A stretch of DNA of 64,000 bases, taken from positions 39,422-103,421 of the forward strand of contig WTPW01000334.1 in the NCBI GenBank assembly GCA_009809945.1, written 5' to 3'. A program made the position numbers and the translations under genes. Positions 22,276 to 33,430 of the stretch are shown here, piece after piece (the first letter of the stretch is position 1; each line of letters begins with the position of its first letter). This DNA comes from Gigaspora margarita. Taxonomy: Eukaryota > Glomeromycota > Glomeromycetes > Diversisporales > Gigasporaceae. The notes under the pieces were generated by a model. It searched no databases, was not told where the DNA came from, and saw nothing but the letters and a program-made list of their open reading frames with translations.

Positions 22276-23032
22276 ACGTAAAAACTTCAAGCACAACTAT
22301 GTAATATGACTAATTAGACTAGTACCAAAAAGCTAATTATGTCTAAAGTGTGATACTTTCTATGACAATTCTAAAAACTACAACTTTGGTAACCATGAAA
22401 ATGGTGGTTTCAATGATAATTTAAAAAAAACCTAAAGAACTGATCATATTTTATAGCAATTGTGAAAAAAATTTTTTACTTATAAAATTAGCAGCTGATT
22501 TTAAAAAAAATTGTTTAAAAATTGGCTTAGCCAATTTTTTACATTTCGGCCAGGATCACTAGATAGAATCACTATAGGTCAATTTACGGATCAAACTACA
22601 GGTCAACTTATGGATCAACATGCGGGTCGACCCATGGATCACTGAATGGGTCACCCACTCATATCACTACAATTCAAACTGGGTCACCCAACCCACCCAC
22701 GGATAACCCAGGTAACACCCAACTGGGTCCAATCACTAAGTGTAAAAAGAAAAAAGTATTAGCAGAAGAATTTTGCTAAACCTTAAAGAAAATAATCCTG
22801 GATTAGAAGTAGAAAAAGCTTTAGCAGATTCACTTTGTAAAACACAACTCTGACTTTTTTGAATATTGAATTGAATTAAAAGTTAGAGTACCAATATCAA
22901 ATGCACCTTGTAAGAATACTACTTTGATTTTATTAGATCCTAATCAGAATGAGCTTGGATTAAAAGGTGGAGAACACTACGTTGACCACCCTAGTTTCTT
23001 TAAATGTTTGTAATAATCAATTTGATTTTTAA
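22276..23032. other. No intact gene; GGTCA/GGATCA-rich patch
   Basis: 22555-22740 contains about a dozen GGTCA, GGATCA and GGGTCA motifs in loose repetition, next to AT-rich sequence. Nothing is recognised as a protein, although 22870-23000 has a short open stretch (SNAPCKNTTLILLDPNQNELG) without a known match. Confidence 0.4.
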
Positions 23033-23321
23033 AGAACCCCAGATATCTCTCATATAGATCATAACCAGATTTTGGCCAATTTTGATCTAATTTGCTAAAA
23101 ATAACAAAATCTATTTACTTTAATAACTTCTAATCCAGTGATTAGAATTGAATAAACTTTTTTTGTTAGATGCGCCTTACTGAGAGCTTCATTTTAAAAA
23201 AATTCAAATTAGACCACTGGATGCCAAGATAATTGCCAAAAACTGTTTTTTGCTTCTCAAATTTTAGGTGTTTTTGCTGAAAAATTTCAAGTATGACCTT
23301 TATACTAAATGTCTGGGTCCT
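23033..23321. mobile_element. MULE-like MITE, copy A
   Basis: 289 bp with inverted ends AGAACCCCAGATATC and GTCTGGGTCCT plus further complementary sequence (TCATACTTG/CATAACC side). It is flanked by ATTTTTAA (23025-23032 and 23322-23329). It is homologous, in opposite orientation, to copies at 24250-24539 and 60727-61021. An 8-9 bp duplication suggests the Mutator superfamily. Confidence 0.8.
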
Positions 23322-24249
23322 ATTTTTAACTTCTTTAAATAGTATATATAATCTATATAGTCACATATTTAAAATGTTGATAATTTTGAGGCAACAATTT
23401 ATACTAAATTTCTATCTGTCTACTGTCATGTTATAAAATGTAATAAATGTTGAATTTTAAATTCAAATTTGAAGAATTAGCACTAATAGTTATTCAATAA
23501 TTTATTTAATTAAAAATTACTAAATAAGTTTAGAGCTTTTGATTTGATCTTTAATAAAAAATAGATTTTCTTAGTGATATGCGAATTTCGAAATCATGGG
23601 TATAAAATTTTATATGTGCGCTACTACTTATAAGTTGATTGATAATACTTTTCCAAGTAAATTAAATTATGTAATAAGCTTGGTTTTATTATTTATAATA
23701 CTTTAAATGATTGATTTGATGGAGTTAATAGTAACTTGAGTATGTTAGTCAAATCAAACTTTCAATCTTTAATAGTTTCTTAGTCTAAGATATTAAGCTA
23801 TCCTTTTGAATTATCAAATTTTTATCTATTTTTTATTGTAATAAAAATTTAAGAGATGCAAATAATATAAATTAGTGTTTAACCTTTTTTGAATAGTGCC
23901 CATAACTAAATATGTAACATATTGTTAACTAAATACATAAAAGTATATTTGTGGTTTAATATAGTTAACTACATGAGTATAATATATTTTGGATATTATA
24001 GATTGTGGATTTATTTAAATCATGAGTAACAATTTTTTCATAATTTTCTACTGTAATAATGGACTCCTAATGGACTCTACTTTTTTTGCTAATATAGCTG
24101 ATGATTACAAAAAAAATTGTATAAAATAAAGAAAGTTGTGATGTTATTATCTTCTCTAAATAATAACCAAATATTAAAAAAATTTGTGCTCATTCTTTAG
24201 TACTTTGCACATCTAATTGAGCAGAAAAGACAAATAAATAGTTGCTTTA

Positions 24250-24539
24250 GGACCCAGATATCTAGTTAGAGATTATACTTGAAAATTTTAGCAAAAACAC
24301 CTAAAATTTGAGGAGCAAAAAACAGTTTTTGGCAATTAACTTGGCATCAGTGGTTCAATTTGAATGAACTTTTTTTAAAATGAAGCTCTCAGTGTAGTGC
24401 ATTTAACAAAAAAAGTTTATTCAATTCTGATTACTGGATTAGAAGTTATTAAATTAAATAGATTTTGTTATTTTTAGCAAATTAGATCAAAATTGGCCAA
24501 AATCCAGTTATGACCTATATGAGAGATGTCTGGGGTCCT
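24250..24539. mobile_element. MULE-like MITE, copy B
   Basis: About 290 bp, GGACCCAGATATC... to ...GATGTCTGGGGTCCT, flanked by GTTGCTTTA on both sides (24241-24249 and 24540-24548). It is inserted into the BTB-coding part of the pseudogene. Confidence 0.85.
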
Positions 24540-25338
24540 GTTGCTTTATTTTAAAGAAACCTAATATTAGTGGATTAGTATTCAAAATAATTCTTAAGTG
24601 AGTAATAATTAATGATTTAAAATGATTATAGTAACAAAAAAAAATCAAGGCTTATAATTTCTAAATAGGTTTTATATTGTGGAGTTATTAATCTTCAAGT
24701 TCAAAATGGTGCAATCATTTAGAACTTCTAATTACTACAGATAAGCTCAGATTTTAAAAGCTTATGGATCATATACAAGAATTTATAATTAAATATTGCT
24801 ATGATTTCATGAAACACAATTCTGTTAAAATGCTTCATGTCATTATTCATCATGAAGCATTCAGTAAACTTAAAAATGTTTCTTTGGAGACTATTTGTAA
24901 AATTCTGGACTTATTGTTTGGTTTGGAAAAGTTTTTTTTTTACTAGAAAAAGATGTACTAACAATGATTTTTAAATGTAATAATTGTGACATGGATAAGG
25001 AATCAGCTAATTAAATGGTAAATTACTTAACATCCAAAATTTAATATAGATGTAATGAAATTCACTAATGAAGACTTTGAAACGTTAAATAAGATATTGT
25101 GTGAATTACTTCAATTTGTCAGATTTCACCAAATAGATAAAGAACAGTTTATTACCAAAGTTTGGCAATCAGATGCCTTCTTTCCAATAACTTGATAGAA
25201 GATGTACTATGCTGCTATTTGGTTCCTAGTGCTGCACTGCTATATAATACATTCCTACCCAGAAATTGTTCTACAATCTTCTCAATCAACTTAGTTTTAA
25301 TCAATAAAGAAATTGTTCAATTATTTACAAAATGGATA

Positions 25339-25887
25339 CTGTATATTGCCAAAAATAAGCTACTTCTGAAAATAAGCTACTTCCACTTTGGTCAAAAAAT
25401 GTAAAAACGTTTTTGACTTGAAAATAAGCTACCCCTCAATTGATAAACATTGCTACATAGTAAAGTCCAAATTTTACTAAGCAAATCGATTTAAGTCGCT
25501 TAAGTAAACTTATTTAGAAGATCAAATACATATACTCTGAAATTTACAACGAAATTGAAGAACTTTTGATTAATTGGATTTTAATTTTTACTTCAACGAA
25601 GAGACTAAAATTTTATTAGCAAAATATATTCGTTGAACGTAAAAATTAAAAGTCAAATAATGAAAAGTACTTCTATTTTGATAAAACTTCTAGGATAGGT
25701 GTATTTTAGTCTCCCAAATAAGTTTACTTAAGCGCTAATAACATATTTACATAGTAGAAGTTAGACTTTACTATGTAACAACTATTGGTAATTGACCAAA
25801 AATCGATTTTATCTGAAAATAAGCTACCCCCAGATTTTTGTATCCAAAATCGTCCAAAAAAGGTAGCTTATTTTCGAACACATACGG
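25339..25887. mobile_element. TA-flanked palindromic MITE (Tc1/mariner-like)
   Basis: 549 bp with inverted ends containing CGAAAATAAGCTACC-type sequence (left CTGTATATTGCCAAAAATAAGC, right GCTTATTTTCGAACACATACGG), flanked by TA at 25337-25338 and 25888-25889. The AAAATAAGCTAC motif is repeated inside. It separates the BACK and TLDc parts of the pseudogene. Confidence 0.7.
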
Positions 25888-26473
25888 TAGATAAGAAGTC
25901 TGAGATAATAGAAAAAGACCAAATAATAATTGATAGAATTTAATCTTTTGTTTTAGTGTAGTAGAGATGGTCTTACATCCCAAGTATTTTATCAAAAGTA
26001 AAATAATAAAGGTGCAACAATTATTGTAAGAAAAGTTCAAATTCAAATAAACTAGTTAGTGGTTATAATTCACTTGATTGGAATAAAAATACTTGGACAA
26101 ATACAACAGATAGCTTCATATTTTCATTAGATAATCTGAATGACCCCAACAAAGTTCAAACTAGGATGTGTTAATCATAATCATAGCCAAAATGCAAATT
26201 TTGCAATAATGGATATGGCTTAACTTTTGGAGGTGGTCATGATTTATATGCACTAAGTAACAATAATTACTGGCAATTTAACACAAGTTCCTACATTAAC
26301 ATCAATGTCTCAGGGTCAGTTACAATTTCAGATTATAAAACATTCTAAGTAGTTAAAAAAAATTAACATCAATAGTATTTTTATTGTTAGCATTTAAAAA
26401 TGTAATTTTTGCTAGTTTTTAACTTCATATTTCTTACTATTAGCCAGTCTGAAATTTTACATATATAATGATA

Positions 26474-27007
26474 CTGTCAGTATGGGGCATCCATAAATAA
26501 CATTATGTACTCCTATATAGTAGCTCTTGACTCCCCCTAAACTATATAAAAAAAATTTTAAAAATCTGTTTATATATAAAATTTTACAAAAACTTGGATA
26601 TATTATGACTCAGTAATCCAATCTGGATGATTATAGTACCATTCGATTCGTCTCTATGAGACGAATCCAATGGTACCAAAATCATTTCATTTGGATTACT
26701 GGATCAAGTGTTATTCACAACATACTATTGATTTTACAGTAATTTTATAAGAACATAATAACCAATAGTATTTCATTAATAAAACGTAATCCAGTGATCT
26801 AAATCAAATGATTTTGGCATTATATGAATCTTCTCCTCAAGACGATTCGAATGGTACCAAAATCAACCAATTTGGACTACTGGATCATGTTTTAGACAAA
26901 TTTTTATAAAAAAATTACATTATGTTTTGGGAGACACCTACATATTGAAAATTGATATATTTTGGGGACCCCCTCAAGCATAACGTTATTTATGGATGCC
27001 CCTACAG
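26474..27007. mobile_element. TA-flanked MITE with nested hairpins
   Basis: 534 bp. The ends share GGGGCATCCATAAATAAC(A/G)TTAT in inverted orientation and are flanked by TA (26472-26473 and 27008-27009). The inside has mirror-arranged sub-repeats: two ATGGTACCAAAATCA segments, and hairpins such as GATTCGTCTC/GAGACGAATC (about 26645-26669). It fits a Tc1/mariner-type non-autonomous element. Confidence 0.7.
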
Positions 27008-27009
27008 TA

Positions 27010-27611
27010 TATTGCTTTGGTTTTCAAATTATCATTAGTTTTTGATGTGGTTTATTTTTCTTTTTTGTTTAATAAACCACAAAATTTTGCAATCTAATAG
27101 AAGTGACATGAAAATTGTGCTTATTTATTTTATTTTTTTTTAATTTAAAGGTTTAAAAATTTTTGAACTGATTTAAACAAACTTCCTAAATGGCATATTT
27201 GTTATAATTTGTATCTAACTTCTGGCATGAATATCAATATAGATAAATTAAGTATGTATCTTATCTTATATAAACTGCGTTATACTTCAATAAAGTGATT
27301 ATTTATGGCTAGTATTAAGTAACAATTATCTGTTATAGTATAACAGCTAATAAATTATATTATTATGAAAAACCTCTGTTAACACAAGCATAAGTGTTCT
27401 ATCAGCTTTTAAATAAAAAATAATTTTAAAAATTATATTATAATAATACATAATCTGAATAGCTAGTGTCTTTGATAAATAAATGTTAAAATTTAAATAT
27501 AGCCAAACCAAATTATTATATTCTCAAATAAATTAGATCTGTTATCAAAAGATTCTAATATCAATATTTTGTATTTATATAAAAATTACTAGCTCAATTA
27601 ACCTTGTTTGA

Positions 27612-27643
<32 letters not shown>

Positions 27644-28245
27644 AAATATGGTCTAAGTTTGGGACATTTGACTAAAATAAGTCATCTATATTTCTAAGCT
27701 CAAGTTACTATAAAATTATTCTTATAAAATATATCAGTTTTTTCTATTGAACATACTATAATATCATTGGGTATTTGTAGTCAATTATTATAATTCCTGG
27801 GACACTTGCAAAAATTTGCCAAAAAATTTTTCAGCTAATTCAGTTAAGTTATTGATTCGGTATGATCCATATAATAAAATAATTAATAAAAATCATTTTA
27901 TAATAATGTTAATGATTTTAAATTTTTGTTCGAATGCTTGTTCAACATGTTTTGTTGTGCTTAGTTTGTACAAAAATTTATGGAAAAAACTGTTTGTGTA
28001 AACCAATAAATCTTAAAAAAATAGCAAAAAAAGGATCAAATATAAATTAGACTTTTATAACAAATATATTACTTGAACAGTTGCCATTATTAAAAAAGTT
28101 AAATATGATTATAAATTTGTTAACTAGTTTAAAAATGAATCTCAATTTAGGATTCCAAGTAACCAAATATTATTAATATTTGTTGAAAATGTATAAAGAA
28201 TTATGATAAATGAAATCAAAGTAAAAAATTTTATATGTTTATATT
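27010..28245. other. No gene recognised
   Basis: AT-rich sequence with one (TA)n microsatellite at about 27612-27632. One short ORF (27816-28001) has no recognised family and is probably chance. Confidence 0.4.
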
Positions 28246-28249
28246 TACT

Positions 28250-28855
28250 TAAATATTTTCATCTTTGACAAGAAACAAAAAATAATTAGAAATAAATTAA
28301 TGCTTTTGTTTAAACAAAAATGAATTTTGCCAAAGAATAAAAATCAAAATTTAGTTTAATTTTTTTAAAAACAAGACTTTTATCTTTGACAAAAAATAAA
28401 AAATAATTAGAAATGAATAAGTGCCTTCATTTGAAATGAAAATGGGAGTTTGCTAAAGAATAGGAATCAAAATTTAGTTTTGTCTTCGACAAGAAATAAA
28501 AAATAACTAGAAATAAATAAATGCCTTTATTTGAATAAAAATGGATCTTGTCAAAGAATAGAAATTGAAGTTTTATAAAACAAATTTGTGTCAAAAATAA
28601 TTAGAATGAATTAAGACTTTGTTTGAGTGAGAATGGATCTTGTCAAAGAATAAGAATTAAAATTTACATAATTTTTAAAAATGAATTTAGTCAAAAATAA
28701 TTAGAAATGAATGAAGACTTCATTTGAATGAAAATGAATCTTGTCAAAAAAGGAACTGAAATTTTACACAATTTTTTTAAAAATAAATTTTTGTCTAGAA
28801 ATGAATAAAGGCTTCATTGAACAAAAATGGATCTTGTCAATAAATAGTGTAACAG
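28250..28855. repeat. Tandem repeat of about 90-130 bp, six degenerate copies
   Basis: Each unit contains (GT)CTTTGACAA(G)AAATAAA, ATAATTAGAAATGAATAA, a CTTCATTTGAATGAAAATGG segment and TTGTCAAAGAATAG. Unit lengths vary by indels. It is non-coding. Confidence 0.7.
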
Positions 28856-29440
28856 TTGAATTGGGAGAGCGATAAAATAATATAGACAATAGTGCCAATT
28901 AAAGCTCCAACTGATTACGAGAAGAAATGAATAAGGCAATAGTAAAAAGAGAGAGGTTTATAATAACAGTGATACTAGAATATAAAGGTAATACAAGATA
29001 ATGGAGTAGTACTGTTAATAATTAATATCAATGTAGGTGATAAATATATAATTAAAAGTATCCCTTAGATTGTGGTAGAACATAGACAAATTTGCCTGCA
29101 TTTTTGTACTTTTTTTGCTCTAATTTACTTTTTTTAAATACCAAAATATTTAAATAAAACTTTGTACAATTATATTTGAAAATAAGGATTACTTTTTTGC
29201 AAAATTAGGTTTTATATTGTAAGAAAAAAATTTTAAGTTATATATAAGCTAAAAATAAATAACTTTAAGAAAAAAATTTTTTAAAAAATTTTATAACAAT
29301 TACTCCATAATTTTAATTTGTTTTTATTTTAAAGCTATAGTTCTTAAGGCAATATTGTAGTTTATATAAAGGATAATAACTTTCATTATTGTAACTTTAA
29401 TGATTTATTTGTAAAAATAAGGCTTGTATAAAGTAAAAAT
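28856..29440. other. No gene seen
   Basis: Very AT-rich sequence downstream of the LINE poly(A) end, without recognisable coding potential. Confidence 0.4.
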
Positions 29441-31677
29441 TTTTTTTTTGAATGTTTAAGGTGAGACCTTGCTCTTATCTTTATTGAATTTAATTGAAAC
29501 TTTTTACAATACTGGAAAAACTTTCGTTTTTTAAATCAAATACTAAGAATAAAAGCTCAGACATATACTGAAGTAAACTACAATACTTATCTGCAGCCTA
29601 AACCTACCAGAGTGGCCAAGGCCCGCCTAGATTTGTGTATATGTAAAAATATCAGAAGGGTGTGTGGAGTATTTAATCCATTTAATAAGCTAAGTTTCTA
29701 TTTTGAGCATAGGAATATGTGTTGTGGATTCATAGTCCTGTGTATGATTTGTTGACTGACTGATTGAATTTAGAGAAATAGCAGGAGTTGGGTGTTGTAG
29801 GTGTAATTGGTGATTTTGAGATCTGTCAATACAGTATAGAATCCAGATATTTGTATAGATGAGTTGGTTGATATGTAGCAAAAGTTGAATAGTAAGTGTT
29901 CTTGCAGTTTTTTGTGATGCTGTGTATTCACTTAGTGTGTGAATAATATCTAGTGGAATGAGACCAGTTAGGGTAGAGAATAATGAGGGTTTGTTATGAG
30001 AGTGATGAATTTGTAAACTATCGAGATGTATTATTTNAGTATAGAGATCATTAGCAGTTGATTGTGAAATATTCATTTTGTTGGGTTTGAGAACATGGTG
30101 CAGTGAATCTTCAATGATTTTTAGTATAAGTTCACAGGTTGGATATATGGGGCCTTTGCAGTAGAAAGGGCCGATACTGGATTATATATGATTTTGAAAA
30201 ATCATGTTTGTTTTGTTCGGACTGATCTGGGTTACTCAAAAATTTCGTGATTTGATTGGTCAGTTGTATCGGGCAATCCCGTGATCTATGAAACTCCAAA
30301 GAAAGTTTTTTTAAATAACTCAATTTTTTATTATGCAAATCAATTTCCATTTATAATTGAAAAATGTAGCCCGTGTCGGAATTTATCCGGATACAACAAA
30401 AACTTGATTTTCATTTTTGGGCAGTATTGGCCCTTTCTATTGCAAAGGCCCCATATGATCCAATGTAATGCATAACTTGCTTGTTGGCATAAGTAACATT
30501 TGTTGGAATATGAAGGATTTCTTTTGTGTAAAATGTGAGGGGAAGGGAGATCATCCATAAGTATTTTGATTCTGAATGATTTGAGTATTGAGGACTGAAA
30601 GCTATGTGCAAAATTTGAAATTTTTTGATTATTGTTAATATAAAGCCAGGTTGCATTCCAGCATATATGCTAGGAGATTACTGTCTATTGTTCAAATCAG
30701 TTTTGTAATATCCAGAGTGCGAATATGTGTGCATAGCATACTGTTCTAACACTGTGACGAATAGGAAGTTCCCTAGGAAGATTGTCAATTGAGAGTATAA
30801 ATTGAGTATTGTAGATATTGTTAAAGTTAAAAAGAAGATATGGAGCAATTTGGTGACTATGTGCTAGTTGGTCTGCTTTGTTGTTGAATTTATTGTCTTG
30901 ATGTGCAGTAACTTTATAGAAAGTGATATTGAGATTATAGGATTTAATGAAATTCAGTAGAGTGTTCCAGATGGACCCATAGGGAGTATTTAGAATGTTT
31001 AGAGATTGGGGTATTGGCTTATTATTTGTGAGATTGTTATATTTGGAAATTACTGATTGAGAGTCTGTAAAAATTTGGATTGAGCAGTTTCTAGGAGCAG
31101 TGCTAATAGCAGATAGGATTGCTACTAGCACAGCTTTGAAAGAACATAGCCAGAATTTAATTTGTGCCTGGAAGGTGTGTGTAATTGTTTGGTTTTCTAA
31201 TTGTATTCAGCCTATTCCCATAGAACATTGGGAATTTTCCAGATTGAGAACTGATCTATCAGTATAGAATGTAAGTTCTGTTAGATTACTATTATAATTA
31301 GCAATAAGTTGTAAAGTATCTAGTGCAGTACTAGGGTGAAATATAGAAGGAATTTGAGGTATAGAGATAATTAGGTTTGGTGGTAGTAGTATATATATAG
31401 GGATTCTAATTGCAATTGAGTAGATGAGGTCCAGGTGATTTGCATTGAGATTAATTGTTTTGTCTGAATTAAGTCTACCAAAAAATTTTGTGGCATGATT
31501 TGTAGGTATAAGTATAGTACATTTGTTCATGATGATATTGGAATTTAGTGAGCAACTAGTGCATAGAGATGTAGAGATAGAGGGAGTAGGATATAGGTGT
31601 ATAAATTGTGTTTTAATAGAGCTTTTCCAGTGTGTTATTAGTATAAAGTCAGAGGTTGTTGGTCTACGCCATGCTTT
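29441..31677 (-). pseudogene. LINE 3' part: RNase H, Cys-His motif, 3' UTR and poly(A)
   Basis: The 3' half of the LINE split by the Polinton. Sense order: upstream linker (RRPTTSDFILITHWKS); RNase H with LTFYTDRSVLN (about 31270-31240), then KAVLVAILSAIS, then IQIFTDSQSVI (about 31075-31045) and KVTAHQDNKFNNKADQLA (about 30910-30860). The expected catalytic Glu in the KAELLAI-type motif is Val. A CYLCQQ...H...C cluster follows, interrupted by a TA-flanked MITE at 30148-30453. The 3' UTR has an AATAAA signal about 30 bp before an A10 tail (29441-29450), giving a typical non-LTR terminus. It is broken by stops and one N. Confidence 0.85.
30148..30453. mobile_element. TA-flanked MITE in the LINE
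   Basis: 306 bp. The inverted ends TGGGGCCTTTGCAGTAGAAAGGGCC and GGCCCTTTCTATTGCAAAGGCCCCA are near-perfect. It is flanked by TA (30146-30147 and 30454-30455). Removing it rejoins the LINE Cys-His segment (ALHWI and YPTCELIL). Confidence 0.85.
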
Positions 31678-32490
31678 AGTAGGGACAAAAGGGGAGTTCT
31701 GGTACAGTGGTATCAATCTTGTATATAATTTAGCATTTGCGTCATCAGTTCAATAAAAATTATCTAGAACACATTTATTACCCAAATTCATATCAAAAAG
31801 GATATCATATTTTCTGATATCAATCTTACATATAATTTCGCATTTGCATCGTCAGTTCAATAAAAATTATCTAGAACACATTTATTTACCCAAATTCATA
31901 TCAAAAAGGATACCATTTTGACATAGTGGGTATAAATTTGCATTTGTGTCATTACTCGAATGACAATAAATTTGTGTTTGCATCGTCATTCCAGCATAGT
32001 GATATTATTTTTTGTATATATAGAATACAATCTTTTGCCCAAATTTATATCAAAAAGTTAACAATTAATTATGCTATCATTTATGCATCAAAAACCATAA
32101 TCAGTATACCATTATTGTTGTATAACTAGAACATATTTTTTTATCTAAATTTATATCAAAAAGAATACAAATATATTTGTTATATCAGAATTCATTCTAA
32201 AGTCGATTCTTCACTACTTACTGGCCCAGCTAAAACTAATAAAAATTTCAATATATATAGCTAAGTCTAATAAAAATTTTGATATATATAGCTAAGTCTA
32301 ATAAAATTTTGATATATATAGCTAAGTCTAATAAAAACTTTATATCAATATCAAAAGTCTAATAATAAAATTTCAGAAAATATAATAAGACTAATAAAAT
32401 TTGAGCCAGGTTTTTCACTTATTAAGAAGACATTTTAAAAGCCTTAGCTTGTAATCTATCAAGTACTGCACTACATAGTACTATTTTAAT
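31678..32490 (+). repeat. Polinton left terminal inverted repeat
   Basis: About 810 bp, inversely repeated at 48295-49108. It contains internal direct repeats: two units of about 125 bp around TCATATCAAAAAGGATA...CAGTTCAATAAAAATTATC, then about four units of TAGCTAAGTCTAATAAAA...GATATATA. The two TIRs have diverged by substitutions and small indels. Confidence 0.85.
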
Positions 32491-33430
32491 ATATTGAAAT
32501 AATTAATTAAACAAAAGATTTTATAAGTATTAAATATTAAATCTGTTATACCTAAACTCTAGAAAAGATAAGAAAAATTGAACTTGGGATCGATATGGCC
32601 ATACATGTGCATCACTACAAATGCTTCAAGTTCATCTTAATAGAAAAAATCCATGTCAACCCCAAATTATTTCTACTACAAATTCAATTCCAATTTCACA
32701 AATCAATTCAGAAGCAGATAATGATACAAAGCATCAAATCCCTTATTCATCTTTGGATCAAGTCTCTGACTCTCTGGCCCATCCAATAAAGTAAACTTAA
32801 ACACAGAGTATCCTGCTTCGCAAGATGAAACAGAACCCCAAGAAATTATTATATCTCAAAAAGAATATGAATTTCTTAAAGCTCAAGGATTAATAGAAGA
32901 TAAAAGAATGAGAATACTATGGATTTAGATGAATATTTAATTTGAGAAGAATTTGAGTTTCTCAAAACATTAGATTTAATAGAAAATGATACTGTATTAG
33001 ATACTGGTATTCACTTTATTCAAATTAGAGTTAGTGATCCAGAAAGACCTCATGATAATTTTAATTTATTAAGTAATTGGGAAGCCATAGTTCCATCTAT
33101 AAAAAATCTGAGATATGCATTTATTAAACCAATATCTGATCATAAAGAGTATAATGAAACACCATATATGCCTCAATTATTAGCAAATGCTAGAGATGAA
33201 ATTACAAGAGTTCTTAAAATCGAGATTAATGAAAAAGAGCATATAAAGTCAGCATTAGTTTCCTTTTGCTATTATGAAAAAGTAAACAAATCGCTAAAAA
33301 AAGAGGATAAGGAAAATAATATAATGTATTGTTATTACAGAAATAAAATGCGTTCTCTTTTATCAGAAAATGATATAGATGACCATATATCTCAGTCAGC
33401 TTCAGAAATAGATATGGTTCACGTCACCTA

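Larger units (their letters stand above)
24022..26365 (+). pseudogene. BTB-BACK-TLDc domain protein, broken by MITEs
   Basis: Frames in order give an N-terminal Met (24022) and then a BTB domain in pieces (ADDYKKN; ICAHSLVL; PNISGLVFKIILK after the MITE at 24250-24539). A BACK domain follows (FSKLKNVSLETICKILDLLF, LEKDVLTM, LIEDVLCCYLVP, about 24830-25230). After a second MITE (25339-25887) comes a TLDc C-terminus (SGYNSLDWNKNTWTN, SFIFSLDNLNDPNKVQ, YGLTFGGGHDLY, YWQFNTSSY, about 26050-26345). These proteins are strongly expanded in arbuscular mycorrhizal fungi; BTB-BACK usually recruits cullin-3 ligases and TLDc is linked to oxidative-stress protection. Numerous stops and the two insertions make it a pseudogene. 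Confidence 0.8.

Noticed and set aside
23033..24539. A single 1.5-kb transposon with roughly 290-bp terminal inverted repeats
   Set aside because: Each 290-bp arm has its own inverted termini and its own duplication (ATTTTTAA and GTTGCTTTA), so these are two separate MITEs in opposite orientation; a third copy at 60727 stands alone.
27816..28001. Hypothetical protein ORF
   Set aside because: No recognisable motif; codon content is like surrounding non-coding AT-rich DNA.
28250..28855. CRISPR-like array
   Set aside because: Units vary in length, have no constant short repeat with unique spacers, and the genome is eukaryotic.
31207..31716. LINE ORF starting with MIPLYQNSPFVPTKAW
   Set aside because: The first 12-13 codons are Polinton TIR sequence; the duplication ATGCTTT shows that LINE sequence begins only at 31677, so this ORF is a chimera of the junction.
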